Source: Eurosta solidaginis | Lineage: Eukaryota; Arthropoda; Insecta; Diptera; Tephritidae | Direction of reading: 5' to 3' | NCBI RefSeq assembly: GCF_040869045.1 | Contig: NC_090322.1 | Location: 270,098,662-270,162,661 of the forward strand | Length of the DNA stretch: 64,000 nt | Shown: in pieces, positions 32,026-43,784 of the stretch | Numbering within the stretch: position 1 is the first letter of the stretch | Layout of the letters: each line of letters opens with the position of its first letter | The notes under the pieces: generated by a model | Told to the model about the DNA's origin: nothing | Database searches by the model: none | What the model saw: only the letters and a program-made list of their open reading frames with translations | Program-made: the position numbers and the translations under genes

Positions 32026-32273
32026 CAGGGGAGCAAAAATAGTTTGCGTATTCATATAAGTTTATTTTTTGAAATCGGGTTTTTTATGCGTAATCCTGGT
32101 GAATTACGGAAAAAGGTTAACGCAAGCATGCACGCCCGCTGCGAGCTCTCTAGTGTCAGCTGAAGGCTGAAGCTGCTTGCTTCTTATTAGTTATATGTAT
32201 ATAAATAACAACATGTGTTGTTCATAATAAAGGAACATACAAATTTTGGTGCCGTAGAGATAAGATTTAATAA

Positions 32274-34640
32274 ATGCCTAACTATAAAAATGGTGAAAGT
32301 GCTGCAAGTATGAATCAGCTTTTGGATACCACCAAAGAGTGCATTTACGCTTTGAAAGGACTCAACTTGAAATTAGACGATATTTTACTACACTACAATG
32401 AATTCCAAAAGGATAAAGGAGCAGGTGAAGAAAATGCAGTAAAGAAAATATCTATGACGACCAAGAACGCAACAACAACCCTTTGGCAAGAGTCCAAATA
32501 AAAGTGAAGGCGGAAAATGGAGAATACGTGACATTGCGAGCACTAATCGACCAAAGATCACAGAGGACAACCATCTCGGAAGAAGCCACCCAAATATTAC
32601 AGTTACCAAAACGAAGAGAAGTAACTGAATTACAACGCCTATGAGATACAACTGTTGAGTCTTCAAATTTAAAGCCAACATTAAAATCAAGCAAAGATTC
32701 CTAAGTAACGAAGCGTACAATGTTGAGGCACTGGTGTTATGGAGATTGGCGAGTGCGCAACTAGATAAAACATTTAATTATGAAATGGAAAAACTACATC
32801 TTAGTTCATCCCAACTTCAGTAAATCTGATCGAAGCGATGTAGTAATTGGTGATGTATACACTGACATACTAGAAGAAGGCATAGTGAAGCAGGATCGAA
32901 TACTGGGAAAAGCTACAAAACTAGCCTGGTTATTGTCCGGAGTTTTACAACAACCAGGGAAAAACGATAGAATTTTATCAGCAGTTACTACAACGATAGA
33001 GTGATTTTGGGATATAGAAGACACCACGATATATACAAATACAGAAGAAGATAATGAATGTTTACAATTCTACGAAAATACAACAGGAGATTCGCATAAT
33101 CGATTAGCGTCAGTTTACCATTTAAAAAAGAATTGGGATACTCTCGTAAACAAGCAATGGCCAGGTTTATAAATTTTGAAAAAAGATTGGCTACAAATAA
33201 GGAGCTTAGGAAGCAATATGCAGATTTTATGAGAGTATTTAGAAATGGGCCATATGAAAAAAGTAAAACAACAAAAGTGTGGAAAATACTATTTACCACA
33301 CCAAGCAATAATGCGCGAAAGCAGTCTAACAACTAAACTCAGAGTAGTATTCGATGCGTCAGCAAAAACTACAAATGGGAATAGTTTAAATGATATCCTT
33401 TTAATAGGGCCACGACTTCAAAAAGATATTATTATATCATTATAAAATGGAGGCTTTGGCAATATGTATTAACAAGTGATATAGCAAATATGTATCGGCA
33501 AATTAGAATAGCAGAAAAAGATCAAGAATATCAACGCATATTGTGGAGAGTAACCCAGGAAGAGCCCATCTGCCTCTTTCCTTGCAACGAGAACACTACA
33601 AGAGTTTGCTAAATTTTCAAGTCCAACAACCTTTTGATTTTAAATATAATACAAAATGACTTCTACATGGATAATTTAATGACAGGAGCTGATTCAATAG
33701 ATGAATATAAAGCCATTAAGCTAGAAATTTCGACAAAAATCACATATATGGATTTCACTCAAGAAAGTGGATGTCGAATAACACTGAAATAGTTGAAATA
33801 GTTGCAAAGATTGCAGAAAATTAAACAATCAAGACGGTGGGAATACAATGGGATTACACTAAAGACAAATACAAATAATGGGAAATCTTCCAGAATTCCG
33901 GGTATCAATATCAATTCGATTTACACATGTGGGCGTAGACTATGTAGGTCCTATTCAAATGAAACGTTAGAAGAGTAAGAGGACAAAAAAATGTTAAATG
34001 GTATATGTTTAAAAAGAACATATATACTCAGACAATGGGACAAATTTTGTCGGAGCAATAAAAATAACTCAACAGTAGCTCCCATATTAGAAGCATCAAA
34101 AATTCAATGACATTTTATTCCGTCAACAGCTTCTCACTTTGGAGAAATCTGGGAGGCTGGAGTGAAATCAGTAAAATATCATTTAAGAAGAGTGATTGGG
34201 GAAAGTAAATTGACATTTGAAGAGATGAGTACGTTGTTATCACAGATTTAAGCAGTCCTAAATTCAAGGCCTCTATGTGCAATTGATAGTGACAGTGATA
34301 TAGATAAGAATTAGATGTCCTTTAATAGATTGTCCACAAGCAATAGACGATACAGCTATTAGTTCTTTAATAGGTGGTAATTAGTAAAAAAAATTAAAAA
34401 AGACTTTTGAAATCGATGGAAAAGAGAATACGTGGTCGTGTTACAGGAACGGACGAAATGGAAAGCTCAACAAAACAATTTAACAGAATGTCAAAACATA
34501 TCAAACCAACCTAATAATTTTATAATAATCCCTTTCAATCACCAACGCATAGTGTTTCGTGTAGAACAAGCTAGTGGACAAAAACAAAGTTCTTATTCCA
34601 AGAAAAGTGTAATGAGAAATGAAAGAAAACAAACAAAATA
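32274..34640 (+). pseudogene. BEL/Pao gag-pol, heavily decayed
   Basis: Pieces appear in the order expected for BEL/Pao polyproteins. A short gag-like ORF is at 32274-32501. A retropepsin region resembling DUF1758 follows (VTLRALIDQRSQRTTISEE, where the active-site DQG is DQR). RT fingers lie near 33290-33440 (TTKLRVVFDASAKTTNGNSL). Integrase remnants are at 33925-34260 (THVGVDYVGPI, YSDNGTNFVGA, SHFGEIWEAGVKSVKYHLRR, LNSRPLCAI). Many stops and frameshifts are present, and the RT active site is not recognisable. No 3' LTR is found. Confidence 0.7.
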
Positions 34641-35766
34641 ACGGGATTTTTGCTTTTTTTTTGATATTTCTGCTCATATATATTGAGTAATTGAAGTAAG
34701 AAGGCAGGAGTGGCCGTAAAATGCATTGATTAATTTGCAAAATTCTTGTTGAATATTAAGCTTCATATTTCTTTTAAGTGAACACTTTTGTATAATTTTT
34801 TAATAGATTCTAAGCTCGAAGGTAAGTAAAATTTTTTAATAGTAATTCTTTCACAATTAGAGTATATTTAACATTCCGTTATTAAGAAGAAAAGGTATTT
34901 TTTCTCTATATTTTTAAATTTAGGGACAAAAAAGTGACATACATCCGCGGACATCCGGGCTAAATTTTACATATGTTATAGCCGCAAATATTCTCTAATA
35001 GTCGAAAGAAAAAACCATTGCGAATTCTTTGCACATCTATTTTTAATTTTTTTTTTGTAGATTTAGTTATCTCTACATATAAAATAGGATGTATGTACGT
35101 ACCAGCTCCGACGAGATATTTGAACCTTTAAAGCTGATCTACAAACGGCAAACCCAATTCCCAGGTACAGGGAACAAACACGTAGCCATAAAACACACAA
35201 AAATAAACGCGCAAGGTCAACAAGAGCACACCAAAAGCAAAAAGGCGAAGATCACTGACTTCAACCTGCCACAACCTACCGCATCAGTCACCAAGGCATA
35301 AAAACAGGTACATACAAAGCAATCCTAATGCAGGTATAACCACACTGGAACGCTACACAAAACAAGACCATTTGTTAGCATCTACGCCAATACCTGAATG
35401 TAGTATAAATACTGCACAACTGATAACAAATCAGAACGATCAACACAACAATCATCAACTATTCACCTGTCGGAAAATCAACAACACAAAGCAGTTTAGT
35501 TATAACCGTACCAATAACGGAGTTTTTTGACATTTGGGTTCAACATTCGAAGGAAATCAGATATAAAGAATTATTGAGTTTTGTTGTACTTAAGTACGAT
35601 TTAAGCGAAGCAGCTGAGTATTCGATAAAAAGTTTAAGCTTACAAATATCGGCATATTCGTCGAAGCTGGATCAAAAGTGGAACACTTCTGGAAGACATA
35701 AGGAGCGATTTTTGAATAAAAACTCGGAGTGACTTTCGGGTCCAGACTTCACATTTACACATAACG
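34641..35766. other. No clear gene; possible gag-like ORF
   Basis: An ORF at 35089-35301 (70 aa, Lys/Gln-rich, TKINAQGQQEHTKSKKAK) may be a nucleic-acid-binding fragment, but nothing recognisable surrounds it. The rest is AT-rich. Confidence 0.35.
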
Positions 35767-36531
35767 GTGTTCTCAAAGTTGCTATCAGACCAGCCAACCA
35801 CTTCTTCAGGTAACCTCGGCCCCGGAAGACGAAAGAAGGACTTTGTTAGCTGCAGTGAAAAAACCAAACGGCGTCGAGTGGATGACCTCTTACAATCTAG
35901 AAGTCCTGGTGAATTACTTTATGCGACAGAAGTATCAACGCGTATGTCCGGCAACAGAAATGTTGCTAACATTATAAAAAAATCACAGGAAACCACTCAA
36001 ATATCCGGAAAAAAGATGACATGTGAGCCAGATGCAATATGCTTGAGCAATGTAGAAGCTTTAGCATACTACGTAGATAGCAAGTCGACGACTCATAGGT
36101 ACAAAACAACTCGGAAGTGAAGCATCAAAGCAGGCCATAAAGTTTATCCATCATTTTATAGTCTAAGAAAAGCTAAGGCAGAATGCTATCCAAATGAAAT
36201 TGATGTGGGTGAAACACGTGCGGAAATTAAAGTCCAGTCCGTATTAGATAAAACTGTTCAGCGTTTAGATTTAGCGAATCAAGAAGTTTTTGTTAGTTTA
36301 TTACCTACAAACTTGACGTATACTTTAATCAGCAAGTGTGGTTGCGATGGAAGCTCTGACCATAGTACATATAAGCAAAAGTTTACATGCAGTTCTGACA
36401 CTGATGAGTTTTTGTTTATATTTTCTTTCGTTCCTCTTCAATTACAGGATGAAAAAGGTAACATTGTTTGGCAGAATCCTCGACCTTCTTCTACCATGTA
36501 TTGTCGTCCAATTAAATTTATTTTTTTCTAA
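35767..36531 (+). pseudogene. Transib/RAG1-like transposase fragment
   Basis: One continuous frame with a single TGA (36118-36120) splitting it into 35767-36120 and 36121-36531. The second part has SKCGCDGSSDHSTYKQKF, with a candidate first catalytic Asp. About 25 residues later comes IVWQNPRPSSTMYCRPIKF, a pattern shared by Transib transposases and the RAG1 core around their first catalytic Asp. The frame ends right after this, so the second Asp and the Glu are missing. The first part has a basic KTKRRRVDD segment. I recognised it by motif memory. A different DDE superfamily is possible but less likely. Transib ends (CACWGTG-like) were not located. Confidence 0.55.
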
Positions 36532-36800
36532 ACAAACAAAAGATAACCTAACCTATAACTTTTTGTTGGATCAGGTTTTATTTAATTTAAATCTATTGTC
36601 TTTTCTAATTTGTATGATACTTTACTTTTAAGTTTTTGTAATAAGTAATTTTCACATAATTAATTTAAATATTTACATTGTTATTATTATTATTGTAATT
36701 CACTTTTACATTCCTGACTGGTACTATAAAATAATTTTGTAAAAATTGTAGTGCCAGGATAAATATTCAAATAAATACAAAACATGTATGGACATATGTA

Positions 36801-37200
36801 CAGTCACTCACATAAATAAGTAGACACCCCTTTTTGGACAATTCTTACAATTTTCGCTTTCGCAAATTTATTTTAACTAATTTCCCATAAGAAAATTTGT
36901 CACGATCTATAACAAAAACTAAATTGTATTTAAAAAATGTTTGAAAAATTCGACGAATTTTCACATTTTAACTTATTTTCCATAAGAAAATGTGTCACGA
37001 TCTATAACAAAAACTAAATTATATTTAAAAAATATTTGAAGAATTCGAGAATTTTCATAAAAAATTTTAATGTTTTTCCGAATTTTTAGAATTTTTTAGA
37101 GTATTGAGATTTGTAGTCCATTCAATTTAAGTACAATAAAGTAATATTCTTGACTCCTTTAAATTTTTTTGGATCTATGTCACTTATTCACATGAGTGTG
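36801..37200. mobile_element. Tc1/mariner-type MITE
   Basis: Starts CAGTCACTCACATAAATAAG and ends with the imperfect complement ACTTATTCACATGAGTGTG. TA lies on both sides (36799-36800 and 37201-37202). The interior holds a ~120-bp tandem duplication containing CACGATCTATAACAAAAACT. Confidence 0.6.
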
Positions 37201-37602
37201 TATTTGTCCGTTAGATAAGAAACATTTGAGTACATAATTATTTACATAAATGTGTCATCTGCGTGATAAGATTAGGTTTAAGATATGGGTGTGACGTTGA
37301 TAATGTACATTAACATAAACATGTGCATTTTCATATGTGGCATGCAATAGTTAGGGTAAGAAAAATATCTATAAAGGCGCTTCAGGAAACTGAAGCTGAG
37401 TTCAACTAAAACTGTGACTGCCTGCAGTATTCGTGTACATGCGTTCTCGCATAATTCAGAAGTGGAATGAAATTTTAAATTTAGCCAGTTTTTATGCAAC
37501 AAAAATAATAAGGAACCATGCGTTCTCGCATAATTCAGAAGTGGAATGACATTTTAAATTTAGCCTGTTTTTTATACAACTAAAATAACAAAGAAGCATG
37601 CG
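37201..37602 (+). repeat. LTR fragment and two ATGCG units
   Basis: TCTATAAAGGCG near 37369 may be a TATA box. Units begin at 37439 and 37519 and end GAAGCATGCG, where element B's LTR starts. Confidence 0.5.
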
Positions 37603-37661
37603 TGTGGTATATGCATGATACCTATTTATGTCAATATGTTTGCACTATTATTCATCATTCA

Positions 37662-37890
37662 AGGTTCGAATCGAGCTCAAGGCCAGAACAATAATTTTTT
37701 TCTTATGATAATTATTGTTATTTTTTAATTTTTCTAAATTTGAAAAATTGTATTTCGTTTTTGGAATAGTAAGTAGAAAATTTTTCAGACAACCTGCCAT
37801 AGCTGCGCAGATAGATCCATTTCGAAGGGTGCTAAGCCTTCATCATCAGTACGCTTTAGGCATGCTGCGCTAACCATTTAGCTATACAGC
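37662..37890 (-). mobile_element. Probable tRNA-like SINE
   Basis: On the minus strand TAGCTAAATGGTTAGCGCAG near the start resembles an A-box, and CTTCGAAATGG a weak B-box. The far end reads GAGCTCGATTCGAACC. It sits inside element B's 5' LTR. Confidence 0.45.
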
Positions 37891-38321
37891 GTATTTTAAT
37901 ACCCTAATACTGTCTATGCAGACCACCCATATTGTATGCAAATTACAATGTTGACCCAAATACATTTCATTTACCCCACACAGCGGGAGTTCAACAACAC
38001 TCACTAATGCCGTCGGAAAGACCCGTATCTAGTTACAATACACTGGCGTATTGACGAGCCCGCTAATAGCGTGACCAAGTGTCAATGAAAACTCGTCAAT
38101 ACGCCTGCCAAAATATTCATAGTTACAATTGGTAAAAATAGATCGAACTAATATGCAGACTCAGTATGTAAATGTTAAGAATGCAATTTATTAGTGTTAG
38201 TGTAATTATGTGTGTGTAGACTAGACAAATTTGTATAAAAGGGAAGACAATTTTAAAATAAAAGACAATTACTTATGAACGCCACACATCAGCGGTACTT
38301 TTAATTACATTCGATATTACA

Positions 38322-38336
38322 TGGCGATCCTGCCAG
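38322..38336 (+). promoter_or_regulatory. BEL-like primer-binding site
   Basis: TGGCGATCCTGCCAG directly after the ATTACA end of the LTR, identical to the site in element A. Confidence 0.65.
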
Positions 38337-38430
38337 CTTAGATCAAGAATTGGCAAAACTGCTAGAAGATCTAGCTGGTCAGAAGAGCCTGTCAGCTCGC
38401 GTTAATAACCAATCAGGATTCGCCTTATTA

Positions 38431-38800
38431 CGGCTTTTCATGGCATAAATCAAGCGGAATAGGTGATACACCGAAAAATTCAAATTCCGATTGACAACAC
38501 GAATATGCGGCTTTTCATGGCATAAATCAAGTGAAATAAGTGATACACCGAAAAATTCAAATTCCGATTGACAACACGAATATGCAGCTTTTCATGGCAT
38601 AAATCAAGTGGGATAAGTGATACACCGAAAAATTCAAATTCCGACCGACAACACGAATATGCGGCTTTTCATGGCATAAATCAAGTGGAATAGGCGATAC
38701 ACCGAAAAATTCAAATTCTGATTGACAACACGAATATGCGGCTTTTCATGGCATAATCAAGTGGAATAGGCGAAAAATTCAGATCCTGACTGACAACACG
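38431..38800 (+). repeat. 77-bp tandem repeats, nearly 5 copies
   Basis: CTTTTCATGGCATAAATCAA recurs at 38434, 38511, 38588, 38665 and 38742 with exact 77-bp spacing. The GCATAAATCA.GTGGAATA core matches the 80-bp ATGCG units. Confidence 0.75.
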
Positions 38801-39038
38801 AATGACGGCGAAATTTAGGTATCATAATTAATTTAAGTTTTAGAATCAGTTGAGCGGCCTTAAGGACGCTGAACTATGAGCAAAAACGAATTAGGGAATT
38901 TTTTTTCTCTTCTTCTCTTTCCTCACAGTAGGAAAAACTTGATCACTCAGACTTCATCCAAAAATTTGCGAGGATATTTTAGAAAAGATGCAATTAAAAA
39001 TTCCTACTTCACCATTTAACTAGTAAATTAAAATGTAA

Positions 39039-39251
39039 AGGGACTCCTCGGAATTCCCCCTCCAATGCTGGGACGAGAATACCCTACACACTAGAGACCT
39101 ACAAAAAGAACTAGAGGGACTAAAGAAACTTTGGAAAATCATAGGAATGACTAGGGAACCAACCATAGAAGACATAATAAAACCCACAACCAAGGTGGAA
39201 GAAATAATGAGAATGATAAGAAGCGTATTCCCCGAAAACGCTAAAAATTAA
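39039..39251 (+). CDS. Small helical ORF of element B
   Basis: Open from just after a stop to TAA 39249-39251 (70 codons) with no ATG near its start (first Met is internal). The sequence is charged and helix-prone (LQKELEGLKKLWKIIGMTRE, then VEEIMRMIRSVF). Element A has only AT-rich DNA here, with a 37-codon basic ORF at 28380. It could be an exon or a gag-like remnant. Family not recognised. Confidence 0.3.
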   Translation, partial: RDSSEFPLQCWDENTLHTRDLQKELEGLKKLWKIIGMTREPTIEDIIKPTTKVEEIMRMIRSVFPENAKN

Positions 39252-39473
39252 ATTGTAATAAAGTGAACATTTTTTTTTTGATATTTTTAAATATTTGGAA
39301 AAAAATATATATTAATAATAAATTATACTAAGCTGATTATGGAATTTTAGAAATACAAAAAAAAAATACTTTCAAGAAATAAAATTTTTTTTTTAGATTT
39401 ACAATTTTTACAATAAGAAGTTATAAATAAAATAAAATATTTGACATTTTATTACAATTAGAGAAGTTTCAAA

Positions 39474-39747
39474 ATGTCTTGGTGGGCAAAAATAGCCCAA
39501 GGCATTATGATAGCCATAGCTGGCTACGAGGTAGGGAAAGAAAATTCTGAAGCATCAGAAAATAAAATAGTAAAATATGAACCACCAGCCGAGGTAGAGA
39601 CAAAAACGAAACCCAAAAATTCCTGATGTTTGGCTAGCAGTGTTAATCTGCGTTATCGTGCTATTGACAATTGTAATAGCCACGATACTCAAAAATTATA
39701 TGAAAATGAAATATAGGCAATTAAAACCTGTTCAAGCTCGTATCTAG
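39474..39747 (+). pseudogene. Small membrane protein of element B, frameshifted
   Basis: Homologue of 28847-29098: MSWWAKIAQGIMIAIAGYEV, an acidic middle ending KYEPPAEVETK, a one-base frameshift near 39612-39618, then a hydrophobic segment (VLICVIVLLTIVIATIL) and a basic tail ending at TAG 39745-39747. The tail here stays in frame with the membrane segment, unlike in element A. The two copies break at different places, so their ancestor probably encoded about 95 residues. Confidence 0.55.
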
Positions 39748-40374
39748 GAAATTTAATTTTTAGCATTCTATTATTTAAAGATTTTTATTTAAATTTAAAA
39801 CTCAATTTGATTTTGAGGAAGAGCAACAAATAATTAGAAAAATAACTCTCAAAATTTCCCAATCAACAGAAAAGGCAAACTCATTAACCCTGCCAAAGTT
39901 TAAATTTGCATAACTCCTGACAAAGATGGTCAAGAAGCAATAGAAAATTCTAGGACAGTGGAAATATGCAAAAAAAAAAAAAACATACTAAAAACCCAGC
40001 CAAAAAGAACAACAAAAATGAAGAAAAAATCACAAAGAGAACATATAAAAATATATGTGAAGCGCTATATAAATTTGTAACAAGAAGACATGTCGCGCTC
40101 ATTTTCATCCTAGGATAGAAAAATGTTAGCGTGGAAGGATTTCAAGCAACCAGATTGTTGAGGAAGTTATTGACTTAGGACAATATTCGACCAGGCATAC
40201 AAGAAATGCCGGCAGTCCAGGAAAAGTGGATATTATAAGAAATTTTAATCGAGTAGGCAAATTTAAATGTAATAAAATGGTACCAACGTTCTCTAAGATA
40301 TAATAATTGTACAAGCCCAAGAGGTTATACGTGTGACATTCCCGGTAAAAAAAAAATAATTCTTCAATAACGTC

Positions 40375-40417
40375 AAGACGATTCTGTCTTGGTGGCCGCC
40401 GCAGAAATCGCATGACA
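40375..40417 (+). other. Conserved 3' block shared by elements A and B
   Basis: CTTGGTGGCCGCCGCAGAAA and its surroundings are almost identical to 29653-29695 although the flanking sequence has diverged strongly. Confidence 0.45.
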
Positions 40418-40864
40418 CACATAAAATAAAAATATATTGCTGCAAAATCTGAAAAAAAGTATAATAAAAATTTTTGCATCCAGTGGGGAGGTACCCATTA
40501 TTAAAAACACTTTGCCCTTCCATCAATCACAACACCTAAATTTTTTTTCTCTCGCATAATTAATGAAAGATTTCTTACTTTACGTGTCCTTAGTTTAGTA
40601 GAACTTGGCAAAGAATGAAAGTCGTTGTTTAATAAAAAATGGTTAATACAAAAATCATTCTTCTTTTATTAGTAGAAATAATTAAGGTTAGAAATATCAT
40701 TATGGAAAGATAGATATAAGTATGACCTGTTTCAGTTAGGAAAATCTATTTTTTAGAGATACCATAATTTTAAGGGAAAATCTTTTACATTAGCCACTGG
40801 TAGAATAGGAAATACTAATAGGGAAATATCTTTTATTCTAAAGCCAAAATAGAATAGAAAATAG

Positions 40865-41150
40865 TGTAGTATCGCGTGGAATTCACCTCACTTCAAACAC
40901 GCTTAACATTACAAATATACGTTCATTGACCCAGATAACTACCATGAGGTCATTCGCATTTGCCAAGTCGCCCAATGTATTATTGCTAAGCGTCACACTC
41001 ACCAATGTATTAATGCATCATACCAAACTGCTCAAACAGGAATCATATTGACAATATGTAGGTCAATATAATAATTTGCTGACAAACCATTCCTCACTAT
41101 TGAGTCATGCACCTTTGGTATGTAAATATTAATGTAAGTATGTATAATAT
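40865..41150 (+). repeat. Element B 3' LTR, first part
   Basis: TGTAGTATCGCGTGGAATTC start, with the ATATTGAC/GTCAATAT inverted repeat at 41045-41069. The LTR is broken off near 41150 by the next element and continues at about 43640-43784 with TTTTGTATAAATAG and AATAAAGAAC. Confidence 0.65.
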
Positions 41151-43639
41151 ACTATGTGCAGTGTGAAAAGAAAACAATTAAGGAAAGTGCTAAATTGGCT
41201 TCGAAGGAAATATTGCCTTTTTGGGAAAGAGCACGTGTTCCAACGTTAAACAAAAAAACATGTGACGATAAATTGGTGAAATTATATGATGAGTGGAGAA
41301 CAGTACAGAAATTTTGTACATCTTCGTTTCCTAGTTCTCGTAAAAAGGAAAATGATTTCAATGATAATTTGAACAATTTATTCGATATTGCACATGTTGA
41401 TGCTTTAGAAATGATAGCTATTCCTGAGGACCGAGACTTTTTAATTAAACAAAGAGAGCCAGGTCGTGTTGGGAGCATGATTTCTATAGATCAATGTCTC
41501 GCAAATAAAGAAAAACGGAAGGCGCAAAGGTTAGAAGAAGAAAATCGACGCAGAGCAAAGTATCAAAGATTGGAAAGCACTCAAGGAATTTAGTTAATTC
41601 TGCTGAAACAAATAATATGTAAGTTTCTCTTTCAACTAATTTTTTTTAGAGTTGATTGTAGACTATGATGTAAGTGATGAAAGTGAATGTGAGTCTGAAA
41701 AATCTGTAGAGCAGTTGATGATCGTATCAAACACCAACGAGCTGAAAAAAAACGTGGTAAAAAAAGCTTCATAGATGATAGAATGCTTGCTTGCATGTAT
41801 GCTGGCAATATGTCAACCCCACTCGCAATTCATTTTATTATTGCAACAGCTAAAGCTTTGGGTCACAATATTGAAGATCTGGTTATTAATTGTACAAGTT
41901 TGAGAAAACAGCGCAAGGAATATCGTCGGCGTCATGGTACAGAAATTATTGAGAATTTCAAGGTATAAAAGTTTATTTTGGATTTGTTATGAATACTTCT
42001 CCGAGCGAAAATTTTTCAGATCCCTGATACATTTGTGTTACACTGGGACGGTAAACTACTTCCTGCAATGACTGGAAAGGAAAAAGTAGAACGCCTAGCT
42101 ATTGTTTTAACGGCAGATAATATAGAAAAATTAATTTCCATTCCAATTATTGAATGTGGAACTGGTGAAGCAATCGCCCAGTCCATATATAATTACTTAG
42201 AAAAAATGAATATGATAAATTCGGTGGAAATGGTATGCTTTGACACGACAGCTACAAACACTGGTAAACGTAACAGTGCTGGAACAAAAATTGAAACGTA
42301 GCTTATTGTGGTTGCCATGCAGGCATCATATTGCAGAAATCATACTACGAGCTGTATTTGAAAGATATTTTGGAAAATCTTGTGGCCCGGAAGTTGCCAT
42401 ATTTGAACGTTTTTCGCGGGAATGGAACACTTTCAATTTAAAAGATCTTTCAATTGGAATCATGGATGAAGAAGTGCGACGTGCTATAAATGCAGAGGAA
42501 TGTGAAGCCAATAAAGAATTTTGCATCAAAAATATAGCAAAAGACCACATTCGCATTGATTACAAAGAGCTATTGCAACTCATGTTTATTTTCTTAGGTG
42601 GCAGCATCCCGAACTTTTCCTTTCGTGCACCTGGCGCGCACATGCCAGGTTTATGTCAAAAGCGATATATGCCTTAAAAATGTTTGCTTTGCAAAAACAA
42701 TTTAAAATGTCTTCCAGCCATTTTAATGGATTCCGCAATGTGTGTATTTTCCTGGTGCGTCTTTATATTCCGTATTGTTTTCGAACTACTAATGCAGTCG
42801 AAGCACCAAATTTGGATTTGCAGCTGGTAAAAAACATTGCCGGTTATTACGACCCAAAAATATCTCTAGCCTTATTAGATAAAATGAAAAACCACTTATG
42901 GTATCTGTCCGAGGAAGCCGTTGGTCTCGCCTTTTTCGATTCTAATGTGGACTTAAATGTGAAAAGAAAGATGGTTGAAGCACTAGCATTAGAAAAAGAG
43001 TTTGAAAGCAATGACGACAATGGCGTTTATCTGCATAAAAATGTAAATGCCAGCATTGAAGAAATGAAAGCATTCATAAGTAAAGATTTAAGTTGTTTTG
43101 TAACGCAAAGAACTAGAAATATCTTTTCACGATTGGAAATAGACGTAAAATTTTTCAACTTAGATCCCTCAAACTGGTGCGAAAATGCAGAATATTTAAA
43201 AGGTGTTCAAATCCGCAAAAACGTCACTGCTGTTAATGATTCTGCTGAGAGGAAAGTAAAACTAATAACAGATTTTAACCGGTCTTTAACTCATAGCGAA
43301 GAAGATAAACAATACTTGCTTCATATTGTCGAGAACTACAGGCAAAAGTTCCCTTCATATACTAAAACTTCGCTTTTGTAATATTCTTGAGACATATATT
43401 AATGATTGAAATGCAAATTGTGGAAAAATTGCGTCATTTTATTTTTTCTTTAATAAATAAACAGATAACAGTAAAAAAAACAAGTGTTTTTCTATATTTT
43501 GACCTTTGACCTCATTATGGCACAGGTTGGCACACTCTGATTGAGTTAAAAATTTACCACATGAATTATTACATCGAATCGCATATTTGACCAATCCCTG
43601 TACTCAAAATTCAAAAAAAAAAAAATAACGCCAGGTCTA
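41151..43639 (+). mobile_element. DNA transposon inserted in the LTR
   Basis: About 2.5 kb of foreign DNA within the LTR, carrying one transposase-like gene. Its terminal repeats and target duplication could not be fixed. The 5' end looks cut close to the coding sequence. Confidence 0.45.
41156..43381 (+). pseudogene. DDE-like transposase with introns, CxxH type
   Basis: Blocks on one strand. The first is a helical, basic region (41156-41593; KENDFNDNLNNLFDIAHVDA). After a possible 33-bp intron (GTAAGT...TTTTTTAG, about 41619-41651) comes a frame ending IENFK, then a clean 57-bp intron (41963-42019, GTATAA...TTTCAG) that joins it in frame to IPDTFVLHWDGKLLPA. Next are MVCFDTTATNTG (candidate catalytic Asp), LLWLPCRHHIAEIILRAVFE (CxxH, as in hAT/Kolobok/P-like transposases), PNFSFRAPGA, SKAIYALKMFALQKQF and a C-terminal region ending at TAA 43381. 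Frameshifts near 41588, 42290 and 42645 inactivate it. The family is common in arthropod and cnidarian genomes, but I cannot name the superfamily. Confidence 0.55.
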
Positions 43640-43784
43640 ATGTATATATGTATAAGCTAAGAACTTTTGTATAAATAGTAATCAATTTCGTCAATAAAGA
43701 ACAATTAGAAATTGCTATCCAAGTGTTCGTCACTCAATCATTTTTAACTTTCTTTACAATAGTAATAGGAAATATTTTCACATT

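Larger units (their letters stand above)
30627..32241 (+). repeat. BEL/Pao 5' LTR with nested Harbinger
   Basis: TGTTATGGC start, ACATACA end, followed by TGGTGCCGTAGAGATAAG (PBS, about 32247). It contains two diverged ~170-bp U3 repeats, each with AAGGAGACACT and a TTTTTTGCACATAATC or TTTTTTATGCGTAATC block. The second is split by the element at 31114-32025. Confidence 0.55.
37603..43784 (+). mobile_element. Element B: non-autonomous LTR element, interrupted
   Basis: LTR (37603-38321), PBS at 38322, 77-bp tandem repeats, two small ORFs, the conserved 3' block and a 3' LTR beginning at 40865. It is organised like element A. The 5' and 3' LTRs are not the same subtype, so it may be a recombinant. 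A SINE and a DDE transposase gene are nested in it. Confidence 0.6.

Noticed and set aside
37662..37890. Functional tRNA gene
   Set aside because: The A-box-like and B-box-like parts do not fold into a full cloverleaf with an anticodon arm by eye; a SINE head fits better. The same holds for 9078 and 50742.
41156..43381. Host gene interpretation of the intron-bearing ORFs
   Set aside because: It lies inside an LTR, has several frameshifts and carries transposase-like blocks, so a transposon remnant is far more likely.
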